Origin: Bradyrhizobium sp. RP6
GTDB taxonomy: Bacteria; Pseudomonadota; Alphaproteobacteria; Rhizobiales; Xanthobacteraceae
Direction: 5' to 3'
DNA length: 64,000 bases
Assembly: GCF_003837805.1 (NCBI RefSeq)
Contig: NZ_RQIT01000003.1
Span: 62,001-126,000 of the forward strand
Positions 38,045-47,111 of the stretch are shown piece after piece. Positions within the stretch are counted from its first letter, which is position 1; every line of letters begins with the position of its first letter. Under the pieces are notes generated by a model. That model was not told the origin of the DNA, searched no databases, and saw only the letters and a list, made by a program, of their open reading frames with translations. The translations under genes and the position numbers were made by a program.

Positions 38045-39121
38045 ATGAAGCTCCCTTGCATCACCATGCTGGCCACGCTGCTGCTCACAGCGCCCGCGGC
38101 GGCGCAGCTCCAGATCACGCCACCGGCCGCAACGCCGAGCGCCCCCGCCGAAAAGCAGAAGCCCAAGCCGCACACGATCACCAAGAAGAAGGAGGCCGCT
38201 CCCGCGCCGAAACCTTCGGCATCCCCCAAGCCGTCTCCCTCGCCCAAGCCGGCCGCAACCGTGATCCCCGCGCCGCCGACCGACGATCCCAAGGTCGACA
38301 TGGTGTTCGGCGCCTATCAGCGCGGCCAGTACAAGACGGCGTTCGAGCTCGCCACCGCCCGTGCACAAGCCGGCGATCCCAAGGCGATGACCATGCTCGG
38401 CGAGCTCTATTCCAATGCCATGGGCATCCGGCGCGACTACGCCAAGGCAGCCGAATGGTACAAGCGCGCCGCCGATTCCGGCGATCGCGAGGCGATGTTC
38501 GCGCTCGCCATGCTGCGCATGTCAGGCCGCGGCGGCCCGGTCGACAAGGGCGAGGCGGTCAAGCTGATGGCCTCCGCCGCCAAGCTCGGCGAGCCCAAGG
38601 CCGCCTATAACCTCGCCTTGCTCTATCTGGACGGCCAGACCCTGCCGCAGGATGTCAGGCGCTCAGCGGAGCTGCTGCGCCAGGCCGCCGATGCAGGCCT
38701 GCCCGAGGCGCAATACGCGCTCGCGACCTTCTACAAGGAAGGCACCGGTGTGCCGAAGGACCCGGAACGCGCGGTGCGGCTGCTCCAGGCCGCCTCGCTC
38801 GCCGACAATGTCGACGCCGAGGTCGAATATGCGATCGCGATGTTCAACGGCACCGGCACACCGAAGAACCAGCCGGCGGCTGTCGCGTTGCTGCGCAAGG
38901 CGTCCCGCCAGGGCAGCGCGATCGCGCAGAACCGGCTGGCATGGGTGCTGATCAATGGCGTGGGCACACCCACGGACAAGGTCGAGGGCTTCAAATGGCA
39001 CCTGGTGGCCAAGACGGCCGGCAAGGGCGACCCCGAGCTCGACAAGCAATTATCCGATCTGCCGGCCGAGGAGCGGGCCAAGGCCGAGGCCGCCGCCAAG
39101 AAATGGCTCGGGACCAAATGA
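38045..39121 (+). CDS. Exported Sel1-repeat (TPR-like) protein
   Basis: 358 aa. Signal peptide KLPCITMLATLLLTAPAAA; then a Pro/Lys/Ala-rich linker (about residues 25-78) and six or so Sel1-like repeats (LGELYSNAMGIRRDYAKAAE, LALLYLDGQTLPQDVRRSAE, LATFYKEGTGVPKDPERAVR, AIAMFNGTGTPKN, LAWVLINGVGTPTDKVEGFK). Such proteins scaffold periplasmic or envelope complexes; exact partner unknown. It starts 9 nt after the ThiE-like gene, making a likely operon, and ends at a 13-bp tandem duplication. Confidence 0.88.
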   Translation: MKLPCITMLATLLLTAPAAAQLQITPPAATPSAPAEKQKPKPHTITKKKEAAPAPKPSASPKPSPSPKPAATVIPAPPTDDPKVDMVFGAYQRGQYKTAFELATARAQAGDPKAMTMLGELYSNAMGIRRDYAKAAEWYKRAADSGDREAMFALAMLRMSGRGGPVDKGEAVKLMASAAKLGEPKAAYNLALLYLDGQTLPQDVRRSAELLRQAADAGLPEAQYALATFYKEGTGVPKDPERAVRLLQAASLADNVDAEVEYAIAMFNGTGTPKNQPAAVALLRKASRQGSAIAQNRLAWVLINGVGTPTDKVEGFKWHLVAKTAGKGDPELDKQLSDLPAEERAKAEAAAKKWLGTK

Positions 39122-39143
39122 CTTGACGCAATGACTTGACGCA
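39118..39143. repeat. Perfect 13-bp tandem duplication across a stop codon
   Basis: ATGACTTGACGCA occurs twice back to back (39118-39130 and 39131-39143). The first copy contains the TGA stop of the Sel1-repeat gene; the second recreates it and precedes the suhB open frame. Looks like a recent slippage or duplication event. Confidence 0.9.
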
Positions 39144-39231
39144 AGCGCCCTCGCAGGGCACCCAATCCCTCAAACGGGCGCGACGTCCCGCCCCTGCCCC
39201 TGATCCCTGCCCCCGATCAAGTCCAGAGCTC

Positions 39232-40023
39232 ATGCTGTATTCCGCCACTATCAACGTCATGGTCAAGGCCGCGCGCCGCGCCGGCCGCAGCCTCAAGCGC
39301 GATCTCGGCGAGATCGAGCATCTCCAGGTCTCGCTGAAGGGGCCGGCGAATTTCGTCTCGCTCGCCGACAAGCGCGCCGAGGAGATCCTCTATCAGGACC
39401 TCGCCAAGGCCCGGCCCGGCTACGGCTTCATCGGCGAAGAGGGCGGCACCCGCGAAGGCACCGACAAGAGCCACACCTGGATCGTCGATCCCTTGGACGG
39501 CACCACCAACTTCCTGCACGGCATCCCGCAATTCGCGATCTCGATCGGCCTCGCGCGCGAGGGCACGGTCATCGCCGGCGTGATCTACAACCCCGCCAAT
39601 GACGAGCTCTACATCGCCGAGCGCGGCAAGGGCGCTTTCCTCAACGACCAGCGCCTGCGCGTGGCCGGCCGCCGCCAGCTCAACGAATGCGTGGTGGCCT
39701 GCGGCCTGCCCCATATCGGCCGCGGCGACCACGAAGAATTCCGCCGCGAGATGACCGCGATCCAGAATCGCGTCGCCGGCCTGCGCCGCTTCGGCGCCGC
39801 CTCGCTCGACCTCGCCTTCGTCGCCGCCGGCCGGCTCGACGGGTATTGGGAGCGGAATCTGTCGCCCTGGGACATCGCGGCCGGGCAAATCATGGTCAAG
39901 GAAGCCGGCGGCACGGTGAGCGACATCGACACCCCGGGCGATGCGCTGGTCACCGGGCACGTCGTGTGCGGCAATGAAGTCGTGCACGGGGAGCTGGTCA
40001 AGATTTTGCGGAAGGCGGCGTAG
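39232..40023 (+). CDS. suhB: Inositol-1-monophosphatase family protein
   Basis: 263 aa Mg/Li-sensitive phosphatase; SuhB proteins also act in rRNA antitermination. Metal motifs: IGEEGG, WIVDPLDGTTNFLHGIP and NLSPWDIAAGQIM. The ATG at MLYSATINVMVKAAR is chosen because family homology begins there; the in-frame TTG at 39136 lies in the 13-bp duplication and adds 32 unmatched residues. A CAGAGCTC stretch precedes it, not a strong Shine-Dalgarno. Last gene of the plus-strand block. Confidence 0.93.
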   Translation: MLYSATINVMVKAARRAGRSLKRDLGEIEHLQVSLKGPANFVSLADKRAEEILYQDLAKARPGYGFIGEEGGTREGTDKSHTWIVDPLDGTTNFLHGIPQFAISIGLAREGTVIAGVIYNPANDELYIAERGKGAFLNDQRLRVAGRRQLNECVVACGLPHIGRGDHEEFRREMTAIQNRVAGLRRFGAASLDLAFVAAGRLDGYWERNLSPWDIAAGQIMVKEAGGTVSDIDTPGDALVTGHVVCGNEVVHGELVKILRKAA

Positions 40024-40043
40024 CGCCGCAGCTTCTCTATTAT

Positions 40044-40166
40044 CGTTCCGGGGCGCGCCGCTTGGCGAACCCGGAAACCATTCATCGACTGTGATTGCTG
40101 CCCGATGGATTCTCAGATGCGCAATTGCGCATCATAGCTCGCGCTACGCGCGCCCCCGGAATGAAG
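40044..40166. repeat. Dispersed repeat family B, copy 1
   Basis: Left end TTCCGGGGCGCGCC, right end CGCGCCCCCGGAATGAAG, complementary over most of their length. Interior has AGATGCGCAATTGCGCATCA palindrome. A second copy with the same ends and internal GTGCGCAAGTGCGCAC palindrome is at 50967. It separates convergent suhB and the RND pump gene. Confidence 0.75.
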
Positions 40167-40172
40167 GGGCAT

Positions 40173-43100
40173 TCAGTGGCTCGTGTGCGCCCGCGCCGGC
40201 GGTCCGTACGCCTCGCCTTCCTTCGCCGCCGCCGGCTCCCGGTCCCCGCCCAGCACGCGCTGCACCGAGACGAAGAACACCGGCACCATCAACAGCGCCA
40301 GGATCACGACCGCGATCATGCCGCCCATCACCACGCTGCCCAGCGCCTGCTGGCTGGCGCCGCCGGCACCATGCGCGATCGCCATCGGCAGCACGCCGCA
40401 GATGAAGGCGAGACCGGTCATCAGGATCGGGCGGAAGCGCAGACGGCAGGCCTCGATGGTGGCTTCCACCAGCGGCTTGCCTTCCTTGCGCAGATCCTTC
40501 GCGAACTCGATGATCAGGATCGCGTCCTTTGCAGCGAGGCCGATGATGGTGATCAGGCCGACGGTGAAGTAGACGTCGTTGGGCAGGCTCCGCAGCGTCG
40601 CTGCGACGACCGCGCCGACGATGCCGAGCGGCACGGTCAGCAGCACCGCGAGCGGAATGGTCCAGCTCTCGTACAGCGCGGCAAGGCACAGGAACACCAC
40701 GAATACCGAGAGCGCCAGCAGGAACGGCGCCTGCGAGCCCGACAGTTTTTCCTGGAGCGACTGTCCGGTCCATTCATAGCCGAAGCCGCGCGGCAGCCTG
40801 TCGGCGAGCCGCTCCATCTCAGCGATCGCATCGCCCGAGGTAAAGCCGGGCCTGGCTTCGCCGGAGATGCGGACCGCCGGATAATAGTTGAAACCGGCGA
40901 TCTGCGTCGGACCGCGGGCCCACTCCGCCGTGGCGAAGGACGAGAACGGCACCAGCTGGCCTCGGCTGTTCTTGACGTTGTAGTTGAGGATGTCCTCGGT
41001 CCGCATGCGGTCGCGGGCATCGGCCTGCACCACGACGCGCTGCATGCGGCCGCGATTCGGGAAGTCATTGATGTAGTTCGAGCCGAGATTGGTCGAGATC
41101 GTGTTGTTGATGTCCTCGAAAGTGACGCCAAAGGCGCCGGCCTTCTCGCGGTCGATGACGAGATTGACTACGCCTGCCTCGGGCAGGCCTTCGATATACA
41201 CCTTCTGAAGCACAGGACTGGCATTGGCCTCCGCGATCAGCTGGTCGGCGGCGCGCATCAAGGCCGGATAGCCCTTCTGGCCGCGGTCCTGCAGGCGGAA
41301 CGAAAAGCCCGAGGAGTTGCCGAGATTGTCGATCGGCGGGGGCTGCAGCGCCGAGATCTTTGCGTCGCGGACCGATGAGCCCAGGTCGCGGTTGACGTCA
41401 TTGACGATCGCGGCGGCGGAGTCCTTCGGACCGCGCTCCGACCAGTCCTTCAAGGTGATGAAGGCCTGCGCGGTGTTCATGCCCTGGCCGGAGAAGCTGA
41501 AGCCGGTGAGGAAAGTGACGTCCTTCACGCCCGGTCGCTCGGCGAGATATTTTTCGACCTTCTCGATCACGGCCTCGGTGCGGGGATAGGACGAATCCGA
41601 GGGCGTCTGCACGTCGGTGGTGACGAAGCCCTGATCGTCGACGGGCAGGAAGCCGCCGGGCAAATTGACGAAGGCCCAGGACAGGCCGACCAGCAGCGCG
41701 GCATAGACCAGCATCAGGCGCCCGGTGCGCTTCAGCGAGAAACCGACCGTACGCTCGTAGCGGAACCGCGCGGCCTCGAGCATGCGGTTGAACCAGCCGA
41801 AGACGAAATTACTGGAATGACCGTGCCCCTTGGCGACTGGCTTGAGCAGGGTCGCGCACAGCGCCGGCGTCAGCGACAGCGCGAGGAAGGCGGAGAAGCC
41901 GATCGCGGCGACCATGGTGACGGAGAACTGGCGGTAGATGATGCCAACCGAGCCCGGGAAGAACGCCATCGGCACGAACACCGCCATCAGCACCAGGGTG
42001 ATGCCGATGATGGCGCCGGTGATCTGCGACATCGCCTTGCGGGTCGCTTCCTTCGGCGGCAGGCCTTCCTCGGCCATGATGCGTTCGACGTTCTCGACCA
42101 CGACGATGGCGTCGTCGACGAGGATGCCCACCGCGAGCACCATGCCGAACATCGAGAGCATGTTGATGGAGTAGCCGGCGAGCAGCAGGGTGGAACAGGC
42201 GCCCAACAGCGCCACCGGCACCACGATGGTCGGAATGATGGTGTAGCGGATGTTCTGCAGAAACAGGAACATCACGACGAACACCAGCACCACGGCTTCC
42301 ACCAGCGTCGACAGCACCTTCTTGATCGAGGCCTCGACCACGGGCGTGATGTTGTAGGGGATCTCGTAGGTGATGTTGGCCGGGAAGAAGCGCGACAGCT
42401 CCTTCATCTTCGCTTCGACCGCGCTCGCGGTCGCCAGCGCATTGCCGGTCGGCGACATCAGCACCGACAGACCCGCAGTCGGCTTGCCGTTGAGGCGTGT
42501 GTTGAACTGGTAGCTGAGCCCGCCGACCTCGATGCGCGCGACATCGCGCAGCCGCACGGTCGAGCCGTCGGCATTGGCACGCAGGATGATGGCGCCGAAT
42601 TCGTCCGGCGAGGAGAGCTGTCCCTTGACCAGCACCAGCGCGGAGGTGCGTTGGCCGGACGTCGAGGGTTCGGCGCCAATGCTGCCGGAGGCGACCTGCG
42701 CGTTCTGCGCGGCGATGGCCTTATTGACGTCGTCGGCGGTCAGCCCATAGCCGACGAGCTTGGCCGGATCGACCCAGACGCGAAGCGAGCGCTCGGTCGA
42801 ATACAGCGTGGCGCGGCCGACGCCGGGAATGCGGCGGATCTCACCCAGCACGTTGCGGATCATGAAGTCGCCGAGGCCGACCTCGTCGAGACTGCCGTCG
42901 GTCGAATTCAGCGTGATGATCTGAAGCACCGCGCTGGAGGCTTCCTCGATCAGGATGCCCTGCTGCATCACCGCGCGCGGCAGGCGCGCCTCGACGCGCT
43001 TGATGCGGTTCTGCACCTCGACCGACGCGGCGCTGGTATCGGTGCCCGGCTGGAAATTGGCGATGATCTCGACCTGACCGAGCGAGTCGCTTGTCGATTC

Positions 43101-43334
43101 GAAATTGAGGATGTTGGCGGCGCCGTTGAGCTCTTCCTCGATCAGGCGCGTGACGCTGTTGTAGAGATTTTCGGGCGAGGCCCCGGGATAGCTGGTCGAG
43201 ACCGAGATCGAGGGCGGCGCGATGATCGGATACTGCGCGATCGGCAGCAGCGGCACCGCGATCGCGCCGATCAAGCAGATGAACAGCGCGACCACCCAGG
43301 CGAAGATCGGCCTGTCGATGAAGAAGCTCGGCAT
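40173..43334 (-). CDS. RND multidrug efflux transporter, HAE1/AcrB family
   Basis: 1053 aa inner-membrane proton-drug antiporter. N-terminus MPSFFIDRPIFAWVVALFIC is characteristic; the proton-relay Asp pair is in GILVDDAIVVVENVERIM, and other signature blocks include TRLIEEELNG and RAVMQQGI in the porter domain. Two blocks of membrane helices flank large periplasmic loops as in AcrB. Works with the adaptor encoded 6 nt upstream and an outer-membrane channel not found here. Full family length, no frameshift seen. Confidence 0.97.
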   Translation of the reverse strand: MPSFFIDRPIFAWVVALFICLIGAIAVPLLPIAQYPIIAPPSISVSTSYPGASPENLYNSVTRLIEEELNGAANILNFESTSDSLGQVEIIANFQPGTDTSAASVEVQNRIKRVEARLPRAVMQQGILIEEASSAVLQIITLNSTDGSLDEVGLGDFMIRNVLGEIRRIPGVGRATLYSTERSLRVWVDPAKLVGYGLTADDVNKAIAAQNAQVASGSIGAEPSTSGQRTSALVLVKGQLSSPDEFGAIILRANADGSTVRLRDVARIEVGGLSYQFNTRLNGKPTAGLSVLMSPTGNALATASAVEAKMKELSRFFPANITYEIPYNITPVVEASIKKVLSTLVEAVVLVFVVMFLFLQNIRYTIIPTIVVPVALLGACSTLLLAGYSINMLSMFGMVLAVGILVDDAIVVVENVERIMAEEGLPPKEATRKAMSQITGAIIGITLVLMAVFVPMAFFPGSVGIIYRQFSVTMVAAIGFSAFLALSLTPALCATLLKPVAKGHGHSSNFVFGWFNRMLEAARFRYERTVGFSLKRTGRLMLVYAALLVGLSWAFVNLPGGFLPVDDQGFVTTDVQTPSDSSYPRTEAVIEKVEKYLAERPGVKDVTFLTGFSFSGQGMNTAQAFITLKDWSERGPKDSAAAIVNDVNRDLGSSVRDAKISALQPPPIDNLGNSSGFSFRLQDRGQKGYPALMRAADQLIAEANASPVLQKVYIEGLPEAGVVNLVIDREKAGAFGVTFEDINNTISTNLGSNYINDFPNRGRMQRVVVQADARDRMRTEDILNYNVKNSRGQLVPFSSFATAEWARGPTQIAGFNYYPAVRISGEARPGFTSGDAIAEMERLADRLPRGFGYEWTGQSLQEKLSGSQAPFLLALSVFVVFLCLAALYESWTIPLAVLLTVPLGIVGAVVAATLRSLPNDVYFTVGLITIIGLAAKDAILIIEFAKDLRKEGKPLVEATIEACRLRFRPILMTGLAFICGVLPMAIAHGAGGASQQALGSVVMGGMIAVVILALLMVPVFFVSVQRVLGGDREPAAAKEGEAYGPPARAHTSH

Positions 43335-43340
43335 AGCGCG

Positions 43341-44534
43341 TTACCGCGTGAGCTGCTGGGCGTGCCGGTTGTCCGCGATCGCGTCCGCCTCCGACCAGGG
43401 TTGCGGCTTGACCTTGTCGCCGGCCGCGAACTTCTGGAAGCCTTCGACCACGACCTTGTCGCCGGCCTTCAGGCCTTCCGTGACGAACCAGAGTCCGTCC
43501 TGCACCGAGCCCGTACGCACCGGCTGGACCGCGATGTGGTTGTCGTCCTTGACGACGAACACCTCGCTGCCGCCGCCGCCATTGCGCTGAACCGCTTGCT
43601 GCGGCACCGCAATCGCGTCGGAATCGAGACCCTGGTCGATGCGGACCCGGACATACATGCCCGGCAGCAGTTCGCGCTTCGGGTTGGGGAACTCGCCGCG
43701 CAACGTCACCTGCCCGGTGTGGGCGTCGACCTTGGCATCGGAGAACAGCAGCTTGCCGTCGAGCGAATAGATGGTGTTGTCGTCGAGCACCAGGCGCACC
43801 TTGGCGGCATCGGCGGCGATGCGCTCGAGGTCGCCTGTCTCGAAGGCACGGCGGAGCTGATTGAGCTCGGTCACCGACTGGGTGAAGTCGGCATAGATCG
43901 GATCGAGTTGCTGGATGGTGGCGAGATTGGTCTCGTTCTGCACGGCGAGCGCGCCCTCGCTGACCAGCGCCGCGCCGACCACGCCGTCGATCGGCGCGCG
44001 CACGGTGGCATAGTCGAGATTGAGCTTTGCCCGGGCTAGCTCGGCCTTGCGGCCCTCGACCTCTGCATGGGCCTGACGTTCGGCCGCGATCGCCTTCTCG
44101 TTCTCAGCCTCCGGGGCGGCGCGATCCTTGGTGAGGGTGGCGATACGATGCGCCTGCTGCTTGGCCTGCATCAATGCCGCTTCGGCCTTGGCGAGCGCGG
44201 CCTCGTTGGCCAACACCTCGACCTCGAACGGACGCGGATCGATGCGGTAGAGCGGATCGCCCGCCTTCACCTCGCTGCCCTGGCGGAACAGACGCTCGAC
44301 CACGATGCCGGAGACGCGGGGCCGCACGTCGGAGACACGCGTCGGTGCGATGCGGCCTGGCAGCTCGCGCACGACGGCGCGCGGCTGCGGCTTGACGACG
44401 ACGATGCTGACGTCAGGCGCGGCCGGCTGGACGGCGGACACCGCCGAGCTGGACTCGTCGCAAGCACCAAGCAGCGGCGCAAGGGCCGCGAGCATCAATG
44501 CAACGCATGCCGATCGCGCGCGAAGTCCTGACAT
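43341..44534 (-). CDS. RND efflux periplasmic adaptor (membrane fusion lipoprotein)
   Basis: 397 aa adaptor of the AcrA/MexA family. Lipoprotein signal with lipobox APLLGAC (Cys about residue 25), then barrel-sandwich (RPRVSGIVVERLFRQGSEVKAGD), alpha-hairpin (about residues 110-180), and the beta domain (GMYVRVRIDQG). The ATG at 44534 makes the signal peptide N-terminal; the longer frame from 44618 would place 28 charged residues before it. Six nt upstream of the transporter gene, so an operon; no local TetR/MarR regulator was found. Confidence 0.95.
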   Translation of the reverse strand: MSGLRARSACVALMLAALAPLLGACDESSSAVSAVQPAAPDVSIVVVKPQPRAVVRELPGRIAPTRVSDVRPRVSGIVVERLFRQGSEVKAGDPLYRIDPRPFEVEVLANEAALAKAEAALMQAKQQAHRIATLTKDRAAPEAENEKAIAAERQAHAEVEGRKAELARAKLNLDYATVRAPIDGVVGAALVSEGALAVQNETNLATIQQLDPIYADFTQSVTELNQLRRAFETGDLERIAADAAKVRLVLDDNTIYSLDGKLLFSDAKVDAHTGQVTLRGEFPNPKRELLPGMYVRVRIDQGLDSDAIAVPQQAVQRNGGGGSEVFVVKDDNHIAVQPVRTGSVQDGLWFVTEGLKAGDKVVVEGFQKFAAGDKVKPQPWSEADAIADNRHAQQLTR

Positions 44535-44762
44535 GAACTGTAGTGCCCCGATGTTGTTGATACTATTACGCGCAGCGGGCCCGTTCTGGACTCCAATTCG
44601 CGCGGTCGATACCGTCAAAATAGAGTGGACGTGCTGCGACGCAACGCGTGTTGCGGCGGCTCATTGTCACACGACCTAACTCGCTGAATTGAGGCGCCTT
44701 TTATCGACTCACCTGATTGTGAGTCCAGTTCCACCGCCGCGTGCTGCGACCGAACACCGCAA

Positions 44763-45782
44763 TCACTCGGCGGCTTTCATCCGAAAATGGCTGATTCCCC
44801 ATTCGGTTCCAGCGGCGTAGCCGAACAGGCCGGACGTTGCGAGGAGGAACCAGCGCCAGCGACGCATGCAAAGCGCAGTCTCCTCGCCGTAGACCCTCCG
44901 CAAGGACGCCTCGATGGGACCGCGATGCGCATCGAAATTGGCGAGCCAGTCGTTGGCGGTGCGCTGGTAATGCGTACCGCTCCAGCACCATTCCTTCTCG
45001 ATCGCAAGGATATCGTCGAACTGCCTGACGAGGTGATGGCTCGGCATCAGCCGGCCGGTGAAGACGTGCTGCGCCATCCAGTCGTTGCGATCGAACCGGT
45101 CGAACAGCTGTGAAGCCGAGCGATGGGTGACGACATGCATGAAGAACCGCCCCTCCGACGCGAGCCATGACCGCACGCGCGTCATCAGCTTGCGCCAGTT
45201 CGTCATCTGCCCGAACATCTCGACCGAGACGATGCGGTCGAACTGGCCTTCGGGCGCGAACACGTTCATGTCCGCAGTGACCGCGCGCAGGTTCAAAAGT
45301 CCGCGGAGCCGCGCCTCGTCCTCGACATGGGCGCGCTGCGCCTGGGAGTTCGACACCGCCGTCACCTTTGCATGCGGAAACTGCCGCGCCATCCACAGCG
45401 ACAGCGAGCCCCAGCCGCAACCGAACTCGAGAATGGTCTGGCCATCGGCAAGTCCGGCATGCTCGACGGTCTGGCGCAACGCCTCCTCTTCCGCCTCCTG
45501 CAAGGTGCTCGCGCCGGTCTTGTAGAAGCAGGAGGAGAATTTGCGGTTGGGGCCGAGCATTTCGGCAAAGAAGGAAGCAGGCGCCTCGTCGTGCCCGGCC
45601 CCCGCGTTCTCCGCGATCGGCCGCAGCATCATCCGGCCGGCGAAGGCGGCATCGTCGGCGGCGCCCGGCGCGGACAGGCGCGTCGCCGTGCGGGAGCACA
45701 AGCGCTGGATCGCGGCACGGATGACCACGTCCGGCAGCGGCACCCGTTCGGCGGTCCCGATGATCGCGGAAACGACGCTCAT
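44763..45782 (-). CDS. Cyclopropane-fatty-acid synthase-like SAM methyltransferase
   Basis: 339 aa class I methyltransferase of the CFA/mycolic-acid cyclopropane synthase family. SAM motif I is ILEFGCGWGSLSLW, with later VSNSQAQRAHVE and IVSVEMFGQM blocks that match CFA synthases; the bicarbonate-site residues are not all obvious. The ATG at 45782 is used, with GGAGG 4 nt upstream; two earlier ATGs in frame (45821, 45920) give N-termini without homology. It may cyclopropanate or methylate unsaturated acyl chains; real CFA synthase activity is unproven. Confidence 0.82.
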   Translation of the reverse strand: MSVVSAIIGTAERVPLPDVVIRAAIQRLCSRTATRLSAPGAADDAAFAGRMMLRPIAENAGAGHDEAPASFFAEMLGPNRKFSSCFYKTGASTLQEAEEEALRQTVEHAGLADGQTILEFGCGWGSLSLWMARQFPHAKVTAVSNSQAQRAHVEDEARLRGLLNLRAVTADMNVFAPEGQFDRIVSVEMFGQMTNWRKLMTRVRSWLASEGRFFMHVVTHRSASQLFDRFDRNDWMAQHVFTGRLMPSHHLVRQFDDILAIEKEWCWSGTHYQRTANDWLANFDAHRGPIEASLRRVYGEETALCMRRWRWFLLATSGLFGYAAGTEWGISHFRMKAAE

Positions 45783-45937
45783 GCACCTCCGAATGGCGAT
45801 CTTCTGCAGATACCTGCTCATCAAAGCGCCGCTTCCGGTCCCGGTTCCCCGAGCTGTCCCCGAAATCGGCGCATCCGGCGCTTTTTTTGGGCCGGCGCTG
45901 TGCCATAGTGCGCACTGCAAGCAAGCTTACGTAACGG

Positions 45938-46963
45938 ATGATACCGGCCATGCCGTCTGGCACTTCCCGCTCCACCTTGGATATCGAGTACACGAAACTG
46001 TCCTCGCCCAGCGTCTTCCTGGTGCGGATGCTGGTCTTCCTGGTGCTGTGCACGCTGGTGGGCGTGGTGCTCTACAAGCAGATCATCCAGGCCTTCTTCG
46101 CCAATCCCGGGCTCAATGCCCTGATCGGGGCAGTGCTGTTCATCGGCATCGTGCTGGCCTTCCGCCAGGTCATCCGGCTCTATCCCGAAGTCTCCTGGGT
46201 CAACAATTTCCGCATCGCCGATCCCGGCCTGGCACCGGCCCGCCACCCGAAGCTGCTGGCGCCGATGGCGGCGATCCTCGGCGGCGAGCGCTCCGGGCGG
46301 ATGACCATCACCCAGACCACGATGCGGCATCTGCTCGATTCGATCGCGACGCGGCTGGACGAGGCCCGCGACATCTCGCGCTACATGACCGGCCTGCTGG
46401 TCTTCCTCGGCCTGCTCGGCACTTTCTGGGGCCTGATCGAGACGGTCGGCTCGGTCGGCAAGGTGATCGACGGGCTCAAGGTCGGCGGCGATGCCGGCTC
46501 GCTGTTCGACACCCTGAAAGAGGGCCTCGCCGCCCCGCTCGGCGGCATGGGAATCTCGTTCTCCAGCTCGCTGTTCGGCCTCGCCGGCTCGCTGATCCTC
46601 GGCTTCCTCGACCTGCAATCGAGCCAGGCACAAAACCGCTTCTACACCGACCTCGAAGACTGGCTCGCCACCACCGTGCGCGAATATGGCAACGGCGAGG
46701 CGCCCGTTGCGGCAGGCGGCGGCGTCGCCAGCGGCGAGCTCCAGGCCGCGGTCGAACGGCTGCGCTCCGTGTTCGAGGAAGGCAGCGCCAGCCGCGGCAC
46801 CACGGCGGCGATGGCGAGCCTTGCCGAAGCCATCCAGGCGCTGGTCTCGCACATGCGCACCGAGCAGCAGATGATCCGCGAATGGGCCGACGGCCAGGGC
46901 GAGCAGAACCGCGAGATCCGGCGGCTGCTGGAGCGCATCGCGCGTCAGCCGGAGAAGAGCTGA
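45938..46963 (+). CDS. MotA/TolQ/ExbB-type proton channel family protein
   Basis: 341 aa membrane protein with four hydrophobic segments (about residues 26-50, 60-80, 148-172, 205-228: VFLVRMLVFLVLCTLVGVV, GLNALIGAVLFIGIVLAF, TGLLVFLGLLGTFWGLIE, SSLFGLAGSLILGFLDLQ) and a C-terminal coiled coil. GLLGTFWGLIETV resembles the MotA/ExbB proton-channel signature. With the OmpA-like gene 148 nt downstream it forms a MotA/MotB-type pair. Start could also be the ATG 12 nt downstream. Confidence 0.85.
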   Translation: MIPAMPSGTSRSTLDIEYTKLSSPSVFLVRMLVFLVLCTLVGVVLYKQIIQAFFANPGLNALIGAVLFIGIVLAFRQVIRLYPEVSWVNNFRIADPGLAPARHPKLLAPMAAILGGERSGRMTITQTTMRHLLDSIATRLDEARDISRYMTGLLVFLGLLGTFWGLIETVGSVGKVIDGLKVGGDAGSLFDTLKEGLAAPLGGMGISFSSSLFGLAGSLILGFLDLQSSQAQNRFYTDLEDWLATTVREYGNGEAPVAAGGGVASGELQAAVERLRSVFEEGSASRGTTAAMASLAEAIQALVSHMRTEQQMIREWADGQGEQNREIRRLLERIARQPEKS

Positions 46964-46968
46964 GACGG

Positions 46969-47096
46969 TATCGTGCCCCGAACGCGACGCAGCATGAAAT
47001 GATGCGTCGCCGAGCCGGGGGCCCAGCGTCAGGGACAATATGGGTCCCGGCTCTGCGCAGCAGCATTGCAGGCTGCAGCGCGTCCGGGACACGAAG
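46969..47096. repeat. Dispersed repeat family A, copy 3
   Basis: Ends resemble copies 1 and 2: left ATCGTGCCCCGAACGCGACG, right GCGCGTCCGGGACACGAAG. Internal GATGCGTCGCCGAGCC and GGCTCTGCGCAGCAGC portions are shared with copy 1. It lies between the two genes of the proton-channel pair, so it is transcribed with them if they form one operon. Confidence 0.75.
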
Positions 47097-47111
47097 GTGG
47101 AGACGGACAAC

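Noticed and set aside
41817-44039. 740-codon plus-strand frame opposite the RND pump genes
   Set aside because: Antisense shadow of the transporter and adaptor genes; composition is His/Arg/Asp-rich as expected for a reverse-complement GC-rich frame.
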